Part shown: in pieces, positions 46,562 through 54,030 of the stretch
Layout: each line of letters opens with the position of its first letter
How positions within the stretch are numbered: position 1 is the first letter of the stretch
NCBI RefSeq assembly: GCF_005796105.1
Contig: NZ_VAUO01000001.1
Location: 620,001-684,000, forward strand
DNA: 64,000 bases
Reading direction: 5' to 3'
DNA from: Pseudomonas mosselii
GTDB lineage: Bacteria; Pseudomonadota; Gammaproteobacteria; Pseudomonadales; Pseudomonadaceae
The notes under the pieces: generated by a model
What the model was told of the DNA's origin: nothing
Seen by the model: only the letters and a program-made list of their open reading frames with translations
The model's database searches: none
Position numbers and translations under genes: made by a program

Positions 46562-46608
46562 GTTCTTTATACGGTACGCGAACACCCTTCACGTACCGTA
46601 TAAAGAAC
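46562..46608. repeat. Perfect 17-bp inverted repeat
   Basis: GTTCTTTATACGGTACG (46562-46578) and CGTACCGTATAAAGAAC (46592-46608) are perfect inverse complements with a 13-nt loop. On the minus strand the stem is followed by TTTTTAATC, so it could terminate transcription from the 46867-47112 gene. It lies in an AT-rich 467-bp gap (46400-46866) that otherwise holds only repeat copy B. Confidence 0.7.
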
Positions 46609-46713
46609 ATTCAGAATGCGGCCATAAGATCCAAATTTATTTTTTCGCCCCCCAGTGATTACTAGCCATATATCAAAGTGAATTCAGTGATAGGTTGGTA
46701 TTTGCAGCACTCG

Positions 46714-46826
46714 AAAGCGGAGCGCGCAGGCCTCTGGCCGAAGGCGTGAGGATGGCAGCCCGTAGGGCCAAGACAGCTGCGCAGCGGCGGCTTGGTTCAC
46801 AACAGCTGTCCCCGCAGGGGCACGCT
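46714..46826 (+). repeat. Dispersed structured repeat, copy B
   Basis: Shares with copies A and C the blocks AGCGGAGCGCGCAGG, GTGAGGATGG, AGCCCGTAGGGCC and GGCTTGGTTCAC, and ends near GGGGCACGC. CCAAG pairs with CTTGG around an inner GCTGCGCAGC hairpin, and CCCGCAGGGG can form a small terminal stem. Confidence 0.6.
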
Positions 46827-46866
46827 AGAAAATGTGCTTAGAAATGAAGGGCAGGACAGAGCTAAA

Positions 46867-47112
46867 TCAGCCCTCAGGCCCCGTTTTAGAGGGTTTTCGG
46901 TGAGCCGGATCCACCAAATCTTTCGCAGCTTCACGGCTGCGCAAAACCTGTTCACGGATTTCCTCGGGATCAATCGACATCCCGCCGCGGTCAGTGGCCT
47001 TCAAGGTTTTGAGCTGATTGAGTGCATCGATGAACTCGCACTCACACCTTATCTCGCCTTCTGGCCTATGATCCGGAAAGAGGAAGTCCCAGATACGAAA
47101 CATGAAATTCAT
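46867..47112 (-). CDS. Hypothetical 81-aa protein
   Basis: A small acidic/basic mixed protein: MNFMFRIWDFLFPDH at the start is hydrophobic, then CECEFIDALNQLKTLK and IDPEEIREQVLRSREAAKDL are helical. A GAGG lies 11 nt before the ATG; Met 4 is an alternative start. No family is recognised. The 17-bp inverted repeat at 46562 may serve as its terminator. Confidence 0.45.
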   Translation of the reverse strand: MNFMFRIWDFLFPDHRPEGEIRCECEFIDALNQLKTLKATDRGGMSIDPEEIREQVLRSREAAKDLVDPAHRKPSKTGPEG

Positions 47113-47392
47113 AACGCAGGTTGCCTCGTGGCTGAGTTGAGCGGTGGCTGATCTTAGATTATGAAAAAGCCTGAAGCCAACTGTTGAGTAAACTGCTAAA
47201 CCTCCTTCCGCCCGTCGGCGACTGTGTACTTAGACCAACCTGTGTACTACGCTTAATCAAGGTTGCCTCACCTCAGCTCTGGTCGACTCAAAGAGGTTCT
47301 TCACCCATCACTTCCTTCCTGCATCTTGTGACTCAGCTGTCTTGCGACAGATAAAGCGACCAGCAGCAAAGACAGCGATTGAGGATCATGAG

Positions 47393-48469
47393 ATGGCCAA
47401 CATTCTCATCGAAGCTGCCCGACATGCTAAAGCGGAACTCCACGTTGCCGGCATTGAGGTGTCACACGCGAAACTTCAGGAAGTCCTTGCTGCGCTCCTT
47501 GGCTACCACACCTACAGGGCACTCAAACACGAAGAGCATGATCAAGAGCTTGAGCATCATCTGTCCGATGCAGAGTTCATCGTTCTCAACCAGGAGCTTG
47601 GCGAATGCCGTGCTGCTGAGCTGTTCGAGCTCCCAGGCGAGGTGGTACTCAAGTGCATAGCGGCGTTGGAGGAATGCCTGCCAGCTCAGGTTCTCCCAAG
47701 CGTGGACGCTTACCTTGAGCGCCATGGAATGAACGCAGTAATCGCAGCTTTGACAAACAACCCGCAAAAGGGTGTGCACCTAGGGCCAGATTGGAGCTCG
47801 AGGTACAAGCTGAGCCCTGACCAGCGCTTTTCGTTTCATGAGCCAATCTGGGAAGCGCGTCGTTCATGGCAGGTGCATGCCGAAGTCTCATTGCAGAGCA
47901 TTGCACCTGATGCTGAGTTTCAGGAAATTAACGTGCTGCTGACTCATGCGAAAGCGGGCCGCTCTGGATTGGTCTTGAGGGGTGTGAAACCAGTCGAGGA
48001 CATCACCGCGGTTCTTGAAGTCACGCGAGTTGATCGGTTAGTTCAAAGGGATGACGGTTCAGCTGTTCGCCCTTGGGTAGCTGTCGTCATCCACACTCCC
48101 TCTGGAGCTGTCCTCGGAAGCGCTATTTCGTTGGCCGACGATCTAGGCCTTCTGGAGGTCAACGCTTTTGCCGATGTCCTTCGCTCGACTCTACATGTGG
48201 GCACCGACGAGAGTCGTATTGCAGGGATCGATGTCACCTGCCGCAACCGCTCCATGGCAGGGGGATCGGCTGGGCGTATCCTTCAGAAGATCACGACATT
48301 AGGGGTGGATATGAGGCAGGTAGGGTATAGCAGGAAGTCAACACCGGACGTGATGACTTTCGCAGCTTTCACAGAGCGCTTCCAAAAGAACTGCGAGACC
48401 GTCAGGCGGCTGACGAGTAACCATCATGCCGGTCACAATATTGGCAATGCCCAAGCGAAACCAGAGTAA
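47393..48469 (+). CDS. Hypothetical protein, island-type
   Basis: A 358-aa protein from ATG 47393 (GAGG 8 nt upstream; the frame is open back to a TTG at 47342). The N-terminal HAKAELHVAGIEVSHAKLQE plus LLGYHTYRALKHEE resembles a short helical domain often fused to plasmid- or island-borne proteins. The rest (about 150-340) alternates strands and helices without motifs I recognise. It has no signal peptide or membrane segment. About 280 bp before it (47113-47392) hold no evident gene. Confidence 0.6.
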   Translation: MANILIEAARHAKAELHVAGIEVSHAKLQEVLAALLGYHTYRALKHEEHDQELEHHLSDAEFIVLNQELGECRAAELFELPGEVVLKCIAALEECLPAQVLPSVDAYLERHGMNAVIAALTNNPQKGVHLGPDWSSRYKLSPDQRFSFHEPIWEARRSWQVHAEVSLQSIAPDAEFQEINVLLTHAKAGRSGLVLRGVKPVEDITAVLEVTRVDRLVQRDDGSAVRPWVAVVIHTPSGAVLGSAISLADDLGLLEVNAFADVLRSTLHVGTDESRIAGIDVTCRNRSMAGGSAGRILQKITTLGVDMRQVGYSRKSTPDVMTFAAFTERFQKNCETVRRLTSNHHAGHNIGNAQAKPE

Positions 48470-49499
48470 AAGTGTGTGCATGGGCATGAAGCGGAATGAA
48501 AAGGGAGGGCATTAACGCTCCTCGCCGAGGCCGTAGGCGAGGGCGGTATCAGGCTCGAGTTTGATTCTCATCGCCTTGAATTCGGCTCAGCGGTCGCCTA
48601 TGAGCTGGCTTTCTACCTGGCCGAAGCGATCGCCATAAAATCCGCGGCTGACCATCCGAGATGCAATCATGAGCGTTGGACACCTAGTCCTAACGCTCAG
48701 ATACTCGATGGCAAGCGGAGCGCGCAGGCCCGCGGCCGGGTGGCGTGGGGATGGAAGCACAAGGGCCGAGCCATCAGATTACATGGTGGCTTTGTTGAAG
48801 ACAGCCGTCCCTGAGCGGGGCACTCAAAAAAACGCTCCCATCTTGCCTGTTGCGTGAATATCGTTTGGCAAGAATTGACACTGCTCAGAATCACCAGCAG
48901 TTTGGCGCTGAAGACAGAAAAACGACTACCGGCTTGTATTATATCGCCGGGTTTAGAAGCGACGTTCTCGAAAATTGACGACCAGAAAGCTTCCGAAAAA
49001 TTCTTCATGACCCCCTAACTGCTCATTTGTAGGTTCCGCCTGTATTGACACCTTTTAAATGCTTCAGCCTTGGGCTTAGAGCTCGGTCAATATTTACACT
49101 ATAATTGACAGAAAGAATGACTGCCTGTCGGCCCACCGGCTGAGTTTGCAATACATACACGCATCGCCACCAAACTTGTGGCGTGAATTCCTTTCAAGAT
49201 ACCCTAGCTATCACCAAGCTTGTAAGATGAGTTTCTTCCAATGATCTATAACGCTATGCAGCTATGCTGGTCTACCGGCTCAGAGCCCTCATTCGCCAAT
49301 AGGAAAGTCTCATAGGTAAGTCGATAACAATCCACATTAGCATCTGCACCTAAATGACGGATTTTCTTCGACAAGACGCTCTAGACTTACCTTCCCGGCA
49401 CCCACCCCAGGAGACATGGGTGACCAACGAAGACTCTCGCGAACTGAGCTTTGCGCTACAATCCAAGACGAGTGTTGGCCGCTTAACAGGGTGATTACC
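48470..49499. other. 1-kb stretch without an intact gene
   Basis: It contains repeat copy C (48711-48825). A coding-like remnant at about 48498-48690 on the plus strand lacks a start codon and reads into the repeat; its conceptual product includes RLEFDSHRLEFGSAVAYELA. About 650 bp of AT-rich sequence (48850-49499) show no gene, tRNA or clear hairpin. A 62-codon frame at 48669-48857 crosses the repeat and is considered spurious. Confidence 0.5.
48711..48825 (+). repeat. Dispersed structured repeat, copy C
   Basis: The most divergent copy: GCAAGCGGAGCGCGCAGG, GTGGGGATGGAAGC and AGGGCC are kept, while the stem is changed to GCCAT/ATGG with a different loop. It ends in GTCCCTGAGCGGGGCAC like the others. 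Changed sequence with stem potential retained hints at a structured RNA or a Pseudomonas palindromic element. Confidence 0.55.
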
Positions 49500-49778
49500 A
49501 TGACTAGATGCCATATCATGGTCGAAATTAAGAAGGCAGAGCGGCGTCTTGCTCAAGTCGTCAACGAGATCGCACAGCTGAAAGCTATGCCCGAATATGA
49601 GCGTGAACTCAGGTTCTACGAGGAGCTGACCTCCCTTATGGAAGAATTTGGGTACGAGCCAAAAGAGGTGATTGAGATGCTTCACGCCCGTGGATCAATT
49701 GGTGATGTCCCCGTCTCGGCGGACTTAACGATGAAGAAAATCAAACATCTAAGCAGCTTATTGGTGAAGTCCGAATAA
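49500..49778 (+). CDS. MvaT-like protein lacking the DNA-binding domain
   Basis: A 92-aa protein aligning with the N-terminal oligomerisation half of MvaT: EIKKAERRLAQVVNEIAQLK, ELRFYEELTSLMEEFGY and EPKEVIEMLHARG. After residue 72 the tail, LTMKKIKHLSSLLVKSE, has no NP-GE-IETKGGNHK DNA-binding signature. Start ATG 49500 has AGGG 9 nt upstream. H-NS relatives truncated in this way (such as H-NST) act as antagonists by joining non-functional oligomers. It is directly followed by a full-length relative at 49879. Confidence 0.75.
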   Translation: MTRCHIMVEIKKAERRLAQVVNEIAQLKAMPEYERELRFYEELTSLMEEFGYEPKEVIEMLHARGSIGDVPVSADLTMKKIKHLSSLLVKSE

Positions 49779-49878
49779 ACGAAATATCCAGATACCCTAA
49801 CGTGGGGATTAGGCTAAATTCCGAGTAATTGACCTAAATAGTTTCAAGTTTAGCATGGGTAAAATGTAGGATTGAGCG

Positions 49879-50268
49879 ATGACCAAATTGTCTGAGATAT
49901 TCAAAGCCAACCAAAGAATTGACATGGAATGTGAGGCGGTGACACGACTCATCCAGGATGACGAGGTCGTTCGATCCATCAACTTCCTGCGTAAGCTAGA
50001 CACCCTTGCGGCTACCTATGATTACACCGTGAAAGAGATTGTCATGCTTCTTGACGCTGACGAGTTCGCGACTGAGACAGCCACGAGCGCGAATGCGAAA
50101 GCAGACGTTCCAGTTTACGTTGCGCGCACCAGTCGTAAGTTTCAACCAAAACGCTATCAGAGCCCTTATACCGGTGAAATTTTGGAGACGGCTAGTGCAA
50201 AACACAAAACCCTGAAAACCTGGCAGAGCATCTACGGTGTCGCCGAGGTAGAGACCTGGCGTATCTGA
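49879..50268 (+). CDS. Divergent MvaT/MvaU-family silencer
   Basis: A 129-aa protein with both MvaT halves. The N-terminal helices include EAVTRLIQDDEVVRSINFLR and LAATYDYTVKEIVMLLD. The C-terminal DNA-binding part is RYQSPYTGEILETASAKHK then LKTWQSIYGVAEVETW, matching the signature but with ASAKHK in place of KGGNHK. It should still bind AT-rich DNA, perhaps with altered specificity. It is 100 bp after the truncated relative and on the same strand. Confidence 0.82.
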   Translation: MTKLSEIFKANQRIDMECEAVTRLIQDDEVVRSINFLRKLDTLAATYDYTVKEIVMLLDADEFATETATSANAKADVPVYVARTSRKFQPKRYQSPYTGEILETASAKHKTLKTWQSIYGVAEVETWRI

Positions 50269-50322
50269 GTTTCCGACAGAGTGAATGAACGACTAGGGTA
50301 GGGGAGATGCCAATGCCAATCT

Positions 50323-51462
50323 TCAGATATCTCTATACCGAAGCCTACATGGAGGCTGCAGCCCCGACCGACGCATCATGCGGTAGCTAAGATCACCAAT
50401 TTGCGCAGCAATTTTTTGAATCTCTACATCGCAACACTCTCGCGCTGCACTTGATGCAGCCCGTCGAAAACGGTAGAGATGGCGCAAGATGGTATCCGCC
50501 TGGTATCCATCACCACCTTCGGCCTTTGGAAACAGCGGTGTCGTAGGAAGTTCAGAAATAGGATCGACCCCGATCGACCTCAAGTACCCATCGAATATTG
50601 GAGTGAACGCCATAGGCATGCAAAATGAATCGCCAGGGCCCAACGCTGCGTCTGGCGAAAATAGCCATTGGCCATTATTGCTTCGAGTGAACTGGGCAAG
50701 AGAGCTGGAATTTTGGTATGTACCGATGACAGTAGCAGGCGGGAAATCAGTCCACCGAGCGAAGCTCATCAGCACCCCAATCTCCAGAGCCTTATCGGAC
50801 TGTAGGCCATCCTCAAGTGCAAATTTGAATAACCAGTCCATTTGATGGTCTGTGAAAGTCGGTAGCCCATGATTTTTAGGCAGTTTTGGAGGCGCATGCA
50901 TTCTTCTACTGACGGGATTCGGTCGAGCACTCATTGTCATTGAATGATAAAAACCGAAGAACTCCCTTGCGCAGTTGATTCTGCGATTATGAGACGTGGC
51001 TACGATTTCTCCAACGTCTCCGGTATCACACACTGAACGTTTGAATGGGCGCCACTCTTGATTGATTTGCCAATCGTAAAATGGAGTATGGGGTAGCTCA
51101 GCATACTTTTGATGTGGCGCGGAGCTCGTCCAGGACTCGGGCGGTTGTGCGCAAAACATCGCGTATGAGTCCACATGGCTTTCATCCCAGTCCAACAGTG
51201 AAATCTTTTGAGAGAAGCTCCAGAGCAGCATCGTTTCCAGCGATCGTGTCATAACCGAGTAAACTTGTTCGTCCATATGAACAAATCCACGCCAGGTAAG
51301 GTATTCATTGCAGTACCAGGCGCTCATAAACGGTTGCGCACGCGGATCGATGGCTTCCATGTGAGCATTCACATTTCGGTTTGCAGGAAAGGCCTGTGCG
51401 CTTTTAGGGAACCAATGCTTGTAGGGAGGAAAAATGGGAAACAGGATGAATGGGTGTTCCAT
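50323..51462 (-). CDS. Hypothetical protein, possible degenerate recombinase
   Basis: A 379-aa protein (ATG 51462; GTG 51471 is also in frame). A region near residues 210-260, LPTFTDHQMDWLFKFALEDG and ALEIGVLMSFARWTDFPPA, resembles the start of a tyrosine-recombinase catalytic domain, and the C-terminal RHLYRFRRAASSAARECC could be the HxxR region. The expected arginine, histidine and tyrosine set is not convincingly complete. It could be an inactive or atypical integrase relative, or an unrelated helical protein. It is read away from dif and lies 254 bp from it. Confidence 0.4.
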   Translation of the reverse strand: MEHPFILFPIFPPYKHWFPKSAQAFPANRNVNAHMEAIDPRAQPFMSAWYCNEYLTWRGFVHMDEQVYSVMTRSLETMLLWSFSQKISLLDWDESHVDSYAMFCAQPPESWTSSAPHQKYAELPHTPFYDWQINQEWRPFKRSVCDTGDVGEIVATSHNRRINCAREFFGFYHSMTMSARPNPVSRRMHAPPKLPKNHGLPTFTDHQMDWLFKFALEDGLQSDKALEIGVLMSFARWTDFPPATVIGTYQNSSSLAQFTRSNNGQWLFSPDAALGPGDSFCMPMAFTPIFDGYLRSIGVDPISELPTTPLFPKAEGGDGYQADTILRHLYRFRRAASSAARECCDVEIQKIAAQIGDLSYRMMRRSGLQPPCRLRYRDI

Positions 51463-51715
51463 AGCCGCCACCGTTAGATAAAATCAAGAAGCGGAGAAAC
51501 ACATTGACGTTGTAACGTTAGCCAGATTTTAAGAGTCGTCAAATCTGCTGATGCCGTCCGCAGCAGGTCGGTCATTGCTGAACGCCTTGCTAAGACTCCT
51601 TGCAGATCCTGGCGCTAACCGATTGATTCGATGACGGTCGGTGATTCGTGAACGGTGAGGTCGGCGAATAGTGAAAGGTTGCATCGACTCAGGAGGTCGC
51701 CGCCCATAATACTTG

Positions 51716-51743
51716 ATTTAACATAATATACATTATGCGCACC
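51716..51743 (-). other. dif site (XerCD chromosome-dimer resolution site)
   Basis: On the minus strand this 28-mer reads GGTGCGCATAA (XerC arm), TGTATA (centre), TTATGTTAAAT (XerD arm), which is the E. coli dif sequence as I recall it; the P. aeruginosa site differs only in the outer XerC arm. dif marks the chromosome terminus and is the usual entry site of filamentous phages that borrow XerCD. An inovirus prophage begins within 1.1 kb. Confidence 0.88.
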
Positions 51744-51784
51744 TTTGTATGGAGCTGCCGGGGCGTGGGTTGGCCAGATTGGAA

Positions 51785-51978
51785 GCCAGATCGCACTGCG
51801 ATTTTCGCGGGCGCGAAAAAATCGGCCTGCTCGGCCGGCACCAGGTGTTGCTAGTAGCAACACATACCAGGTCTGAAACCGGTCGCTGCACACTGCTTGG
51901 CACGCCGGCTTTCACGGCGAAAATTTCACGGTGAAATTTCTGCAGCCAGATCGCAGTGCGATTTTCGCGGGCGCGAAA
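51785..51978. repeat. 34-bp direct repeats and a palindrome beside dif
   Basis: A 34-bp sequence starting GCCAGATCGCACTGCG and ending GGGCGCGAAA occurs at 51785-51818 and 51945-51978 with one mismatch. Between them GTGTTGCTAGTAGCAACAC (51845-51863) is a perfect odd-centred palindrome and TTTCACGGCGAAAATTTCAC adds further symmetry. No gene lies in 51472-51987 apart from these elements and dif. Confidence 0.7.
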
Positions 51979-51987
51979 TTGCGATCG

Positions 51988-52494
51988 TTACTGGCCTATA
52001 AGCCGACTTTGCGTCATCCGGTCCAGCACCTGGTCCAGATGCGGCGCGAGCTTCAACACGTCCAGGTCTACGCCTTGAACTGAACCGGCTTCGTACGGAT
52101 ACCGTGTGCCGACGAACAGATTTGAGGCAGTACTTATCCATTTTTCCAACTCGAAGCCAGGTGCCAGGCTCTGCGAAATGACACGAAGTTGGCTGGCCAG
52201 CTCTGCAGGAATCGCGTCGTACAGATCAAACAGGCCGTGCCCATTACCAGGTGGCTTCGAGCGCAGTCGCAAATGCCCATCAGGATCATCTTCAGATCTG
52301 GGGTAACGAGGGTCAGCCTCAACCAGGAGCGACTTGAGAAAAAGCTCACAAGCCAGCGCCGAATTCATAATGGAGGGCCAGTAAAGACGCGGGTCACGGT
52401 CACTTTGCGCTGCAACCTCAAGGATTTGCGCTGCTCGCAGAAACGCCCGAGCTTCCTCGATAACCCAAGTACTGGGCAGTGGTTCGTAATCCAT
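51988..52494 (-). CDS. HEPN-like hypothetical protein
   Basis: A 168-aa helical protein. NSALACELFLKSLLVEAD (about 43-60) is typical of HEPN-fold proteins, and GHGLFDLYDAIPAELAS follows, with the His placed as in that group. HEPN proteins include RNases of toxin-antitoxin and abortive-infection systems, but a clear RxxxxH active site is not visible. It lies between dif and the left 36-bp repeat. No antitoxin partner is adjacent. Confidence 0.55.
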   Translation of the reverse strand: MDYEPLPSTWVIEEARAFLRAAQILEVAAQSDRDPRLYWPSIMNSALACELFLKSLLVEADPRYPRSEDDPDGHLRLRSKPPGNGHGLFDLYDAIPAELASQLRVISQSLAPGFELEKWISTASNLFVGTRYPYEAGSVQGVDLDVLKLAPHLDQVLDRMTQSRLIGQ

Positions 52495-52533
52495 CGTATT
52501 TGGTACCCTACCCTTATTATATAGCCCTATAGA

Positions 52534-52569
52534 ATAACTATACTAAATATTCATTTAGTTTAGTTATAT
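52534..52569. repeat. 36-bp direct repeat, left copy
   Basis: Thirty-four of 36 positions match the copy at 61873-61908. The core CTAAATATTCATTTAGTT is identical in both. Each copy is itself a dyad (AACTA..CTAAAT / ATTTAG..TAGTT). It lies 40 bp upstream of the HEPN-like gene start and could be an attachment site or a paired operator. Confidence 0.7.
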
Positions 52570-52718
52570 GTGGAATGCCCGATTTAGCGGCTAAAACGGA
52601 GTGATTGAACGTCGGCTGACCCAGTGATGGTACGTCCTCGTGCTAACGCACTGCGGGCGTGCCCTCCCCGGCTCAGCCCTGATTATCACACGGACAATCG
52701 ACTGCCTTGAAAAAGTAG

Positions 52719-52737
52719 CTGACGCGCTGCGCTTGTC
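52719..52737. repeat. 19-bp GC-rich hairpin motif, left copy
   Basis: CTGACGCGCTGCGCTTGTC is found again at 60692-60710. It folds as CTGAC/GTC(A/G)G with an inner GCGC/GCGC stem. It lies with a GGCAGC/GCTGCC hairpin (52749-52767) in the 315-bp gap before the secretin gene and may belong to the phage intergenic (origin or packaging) region. Confidence 0.55.
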
Positions 52738-52809
52738 GGGTCATGAATGGCAGCGCAGCAAGCTGCCCTACCCTTCACGACCTCAAGTAGAAGAAAAATG
52801 GCGAAGGGC

Positions 52810-54030
52810 TTAAATACGGACCATCTGAATGACCAGAAGGATCTCAGATCTGCTCGATTCGGTAACCTTTGAACGAAAAATCGAGGGTAAAAACGATAAC
52901 CCTGTTTGGGTATCTGACGTCTTTTCCTCGGTCAGTCCACCCAACATGACCACCTCAGAATTTCGCATCTGCACATTGGTAGTTAGCTGACGCTTGGTCA
53001 GCGTAGGACTATTGTTGACCCCTGTAGTCGTCTGAACAAAATTGGAAAGCTGCTGATCGACAGTCAAATCAACGACTGCCGCGCGGACCTGAGGTGTGAT
53101 CGTGAAAATCACACCAGAGCTACGATACTCAACTGACTGCACGGCTTGGCCGGCACCTTGCGGATAAGACAACGCACCTAACACTGGTACCTCGGCTCCG
53201 ACATTAATGGTCGCCTCTTTTCCTGAGCGTACACGCAAGCTCGGCTGACTGACTACTTTGAACCGGGAATCTGAAGATAATGCCGAAAGCACAGTATTGA
53301 AGTCGCCTGTACTGAAACTCACAGAGTTTTCTAGCGGGTCGCCGGCCAGTTTGATGGAGACCTTGCCCTTGAGCATAGATGCTGCCAATGAAAAAGCTGA
53401 GCCGTCACGATCGCCGGTTTGAACCTCATAAACGGCACTGCGCAACATCACTTCGCCCAACTCAATATCGACCTGCGGCAGCAGCGAACGCAAATTGGCA
53501 ATCTCGGCCTTGCTGCCCACGAAAACCAGCTGGTCAGCGTCACGACTGAGCAGACTGGCCGCCGATCCGCGCGGAGCAGCACCGCTCATTGGCGTTTGTC
53601 CTGGAACAGAAACCCCGCGATCAACGCTGAACTTGCCCTGGAACAACGGCGACAGCGTTTCGGCCAGATACGACACGTCGCGGTAAAGCGGTCGGTAGAG
53701 GAAATATTCACCAGGTGCGGGAAGCGGCTCTTGTTTCGGCAGCACCGTTTCAACCCCGTTTCGCTGAACCACCGAATAGCCGAAAGCATCGAGCAGCCGG
53801 ACGAAATCGGCGCGCACCTGGGCGGCACTGCCAACCACACGCAACGAAACAGGCCGCTGATCCTCGAGCACTTCGGGCGCGAGAATGAACGGCTTCTTAA
53901 ACGCATCAGCGTAGAAAATTTGGGCCACCTGACCAATCGGAACCCCGCTCAGATCGAACTGATACGGCGCCGGTTTTTCAGCAGCTACCACAGAAAATGA
54001 CATGAGGCACAGCAACAAGAACCGAATCAT
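52810..54030 (-). CDS. Inovirus secretin (pIV-like, GspD family)
   Basis: A 406-aa outer-membrane secretin through which filamentous virions leave the cell. A signal peptide ends near VVAAEKP. N-terminal domains (about 20-170) precede the secretin homology region, with NVGAEVPVLGA, a gate-like segment, and the C-terminal MRNSEVVMLGGLTEEK. It is the last gene of the minus-strand morphogenesis block and overlaps zot by 4 nt. Carrying its own secretin would make the phage independent of host type II channels. Confidence 0.88.
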   Translation of the reverse strand: MIRFLLLCLMSFSVVAAEKPAPYQFDLSGVPIGQVAQIFYADAFKKPFILAPEVLEDQRPVSLRVVGSAAQVRADFVRLLDAFGYSVVQRNGVETVLPKQEPLPAPGEYFLYRPLYRDVSYLAETLSPLFQGKFSVDRGVSVPGQTPMSGAAPRGSAASLLSRDADQLVFVGSKAEIANLRSLLPQVDIELGEVMLRSAVYEVQTGDRDGSAFSLAASMLKGKVSIKLAGDPLENSVSFSTGDFNTVLSALSSDSRFKVVSQPSLRVRSGKEATINVGAEVPVLGALSYPQGAGQAVQSVEYRSSGVIFTITPQVRAAVVDLTVDQQLSNFVQTTTGVNNSPTLTKRQLTTNVQMRNSEVVMLGGLTEEKTSDTQTGLSFLPSIFRSKVTESSRSEILLVIQMVRI

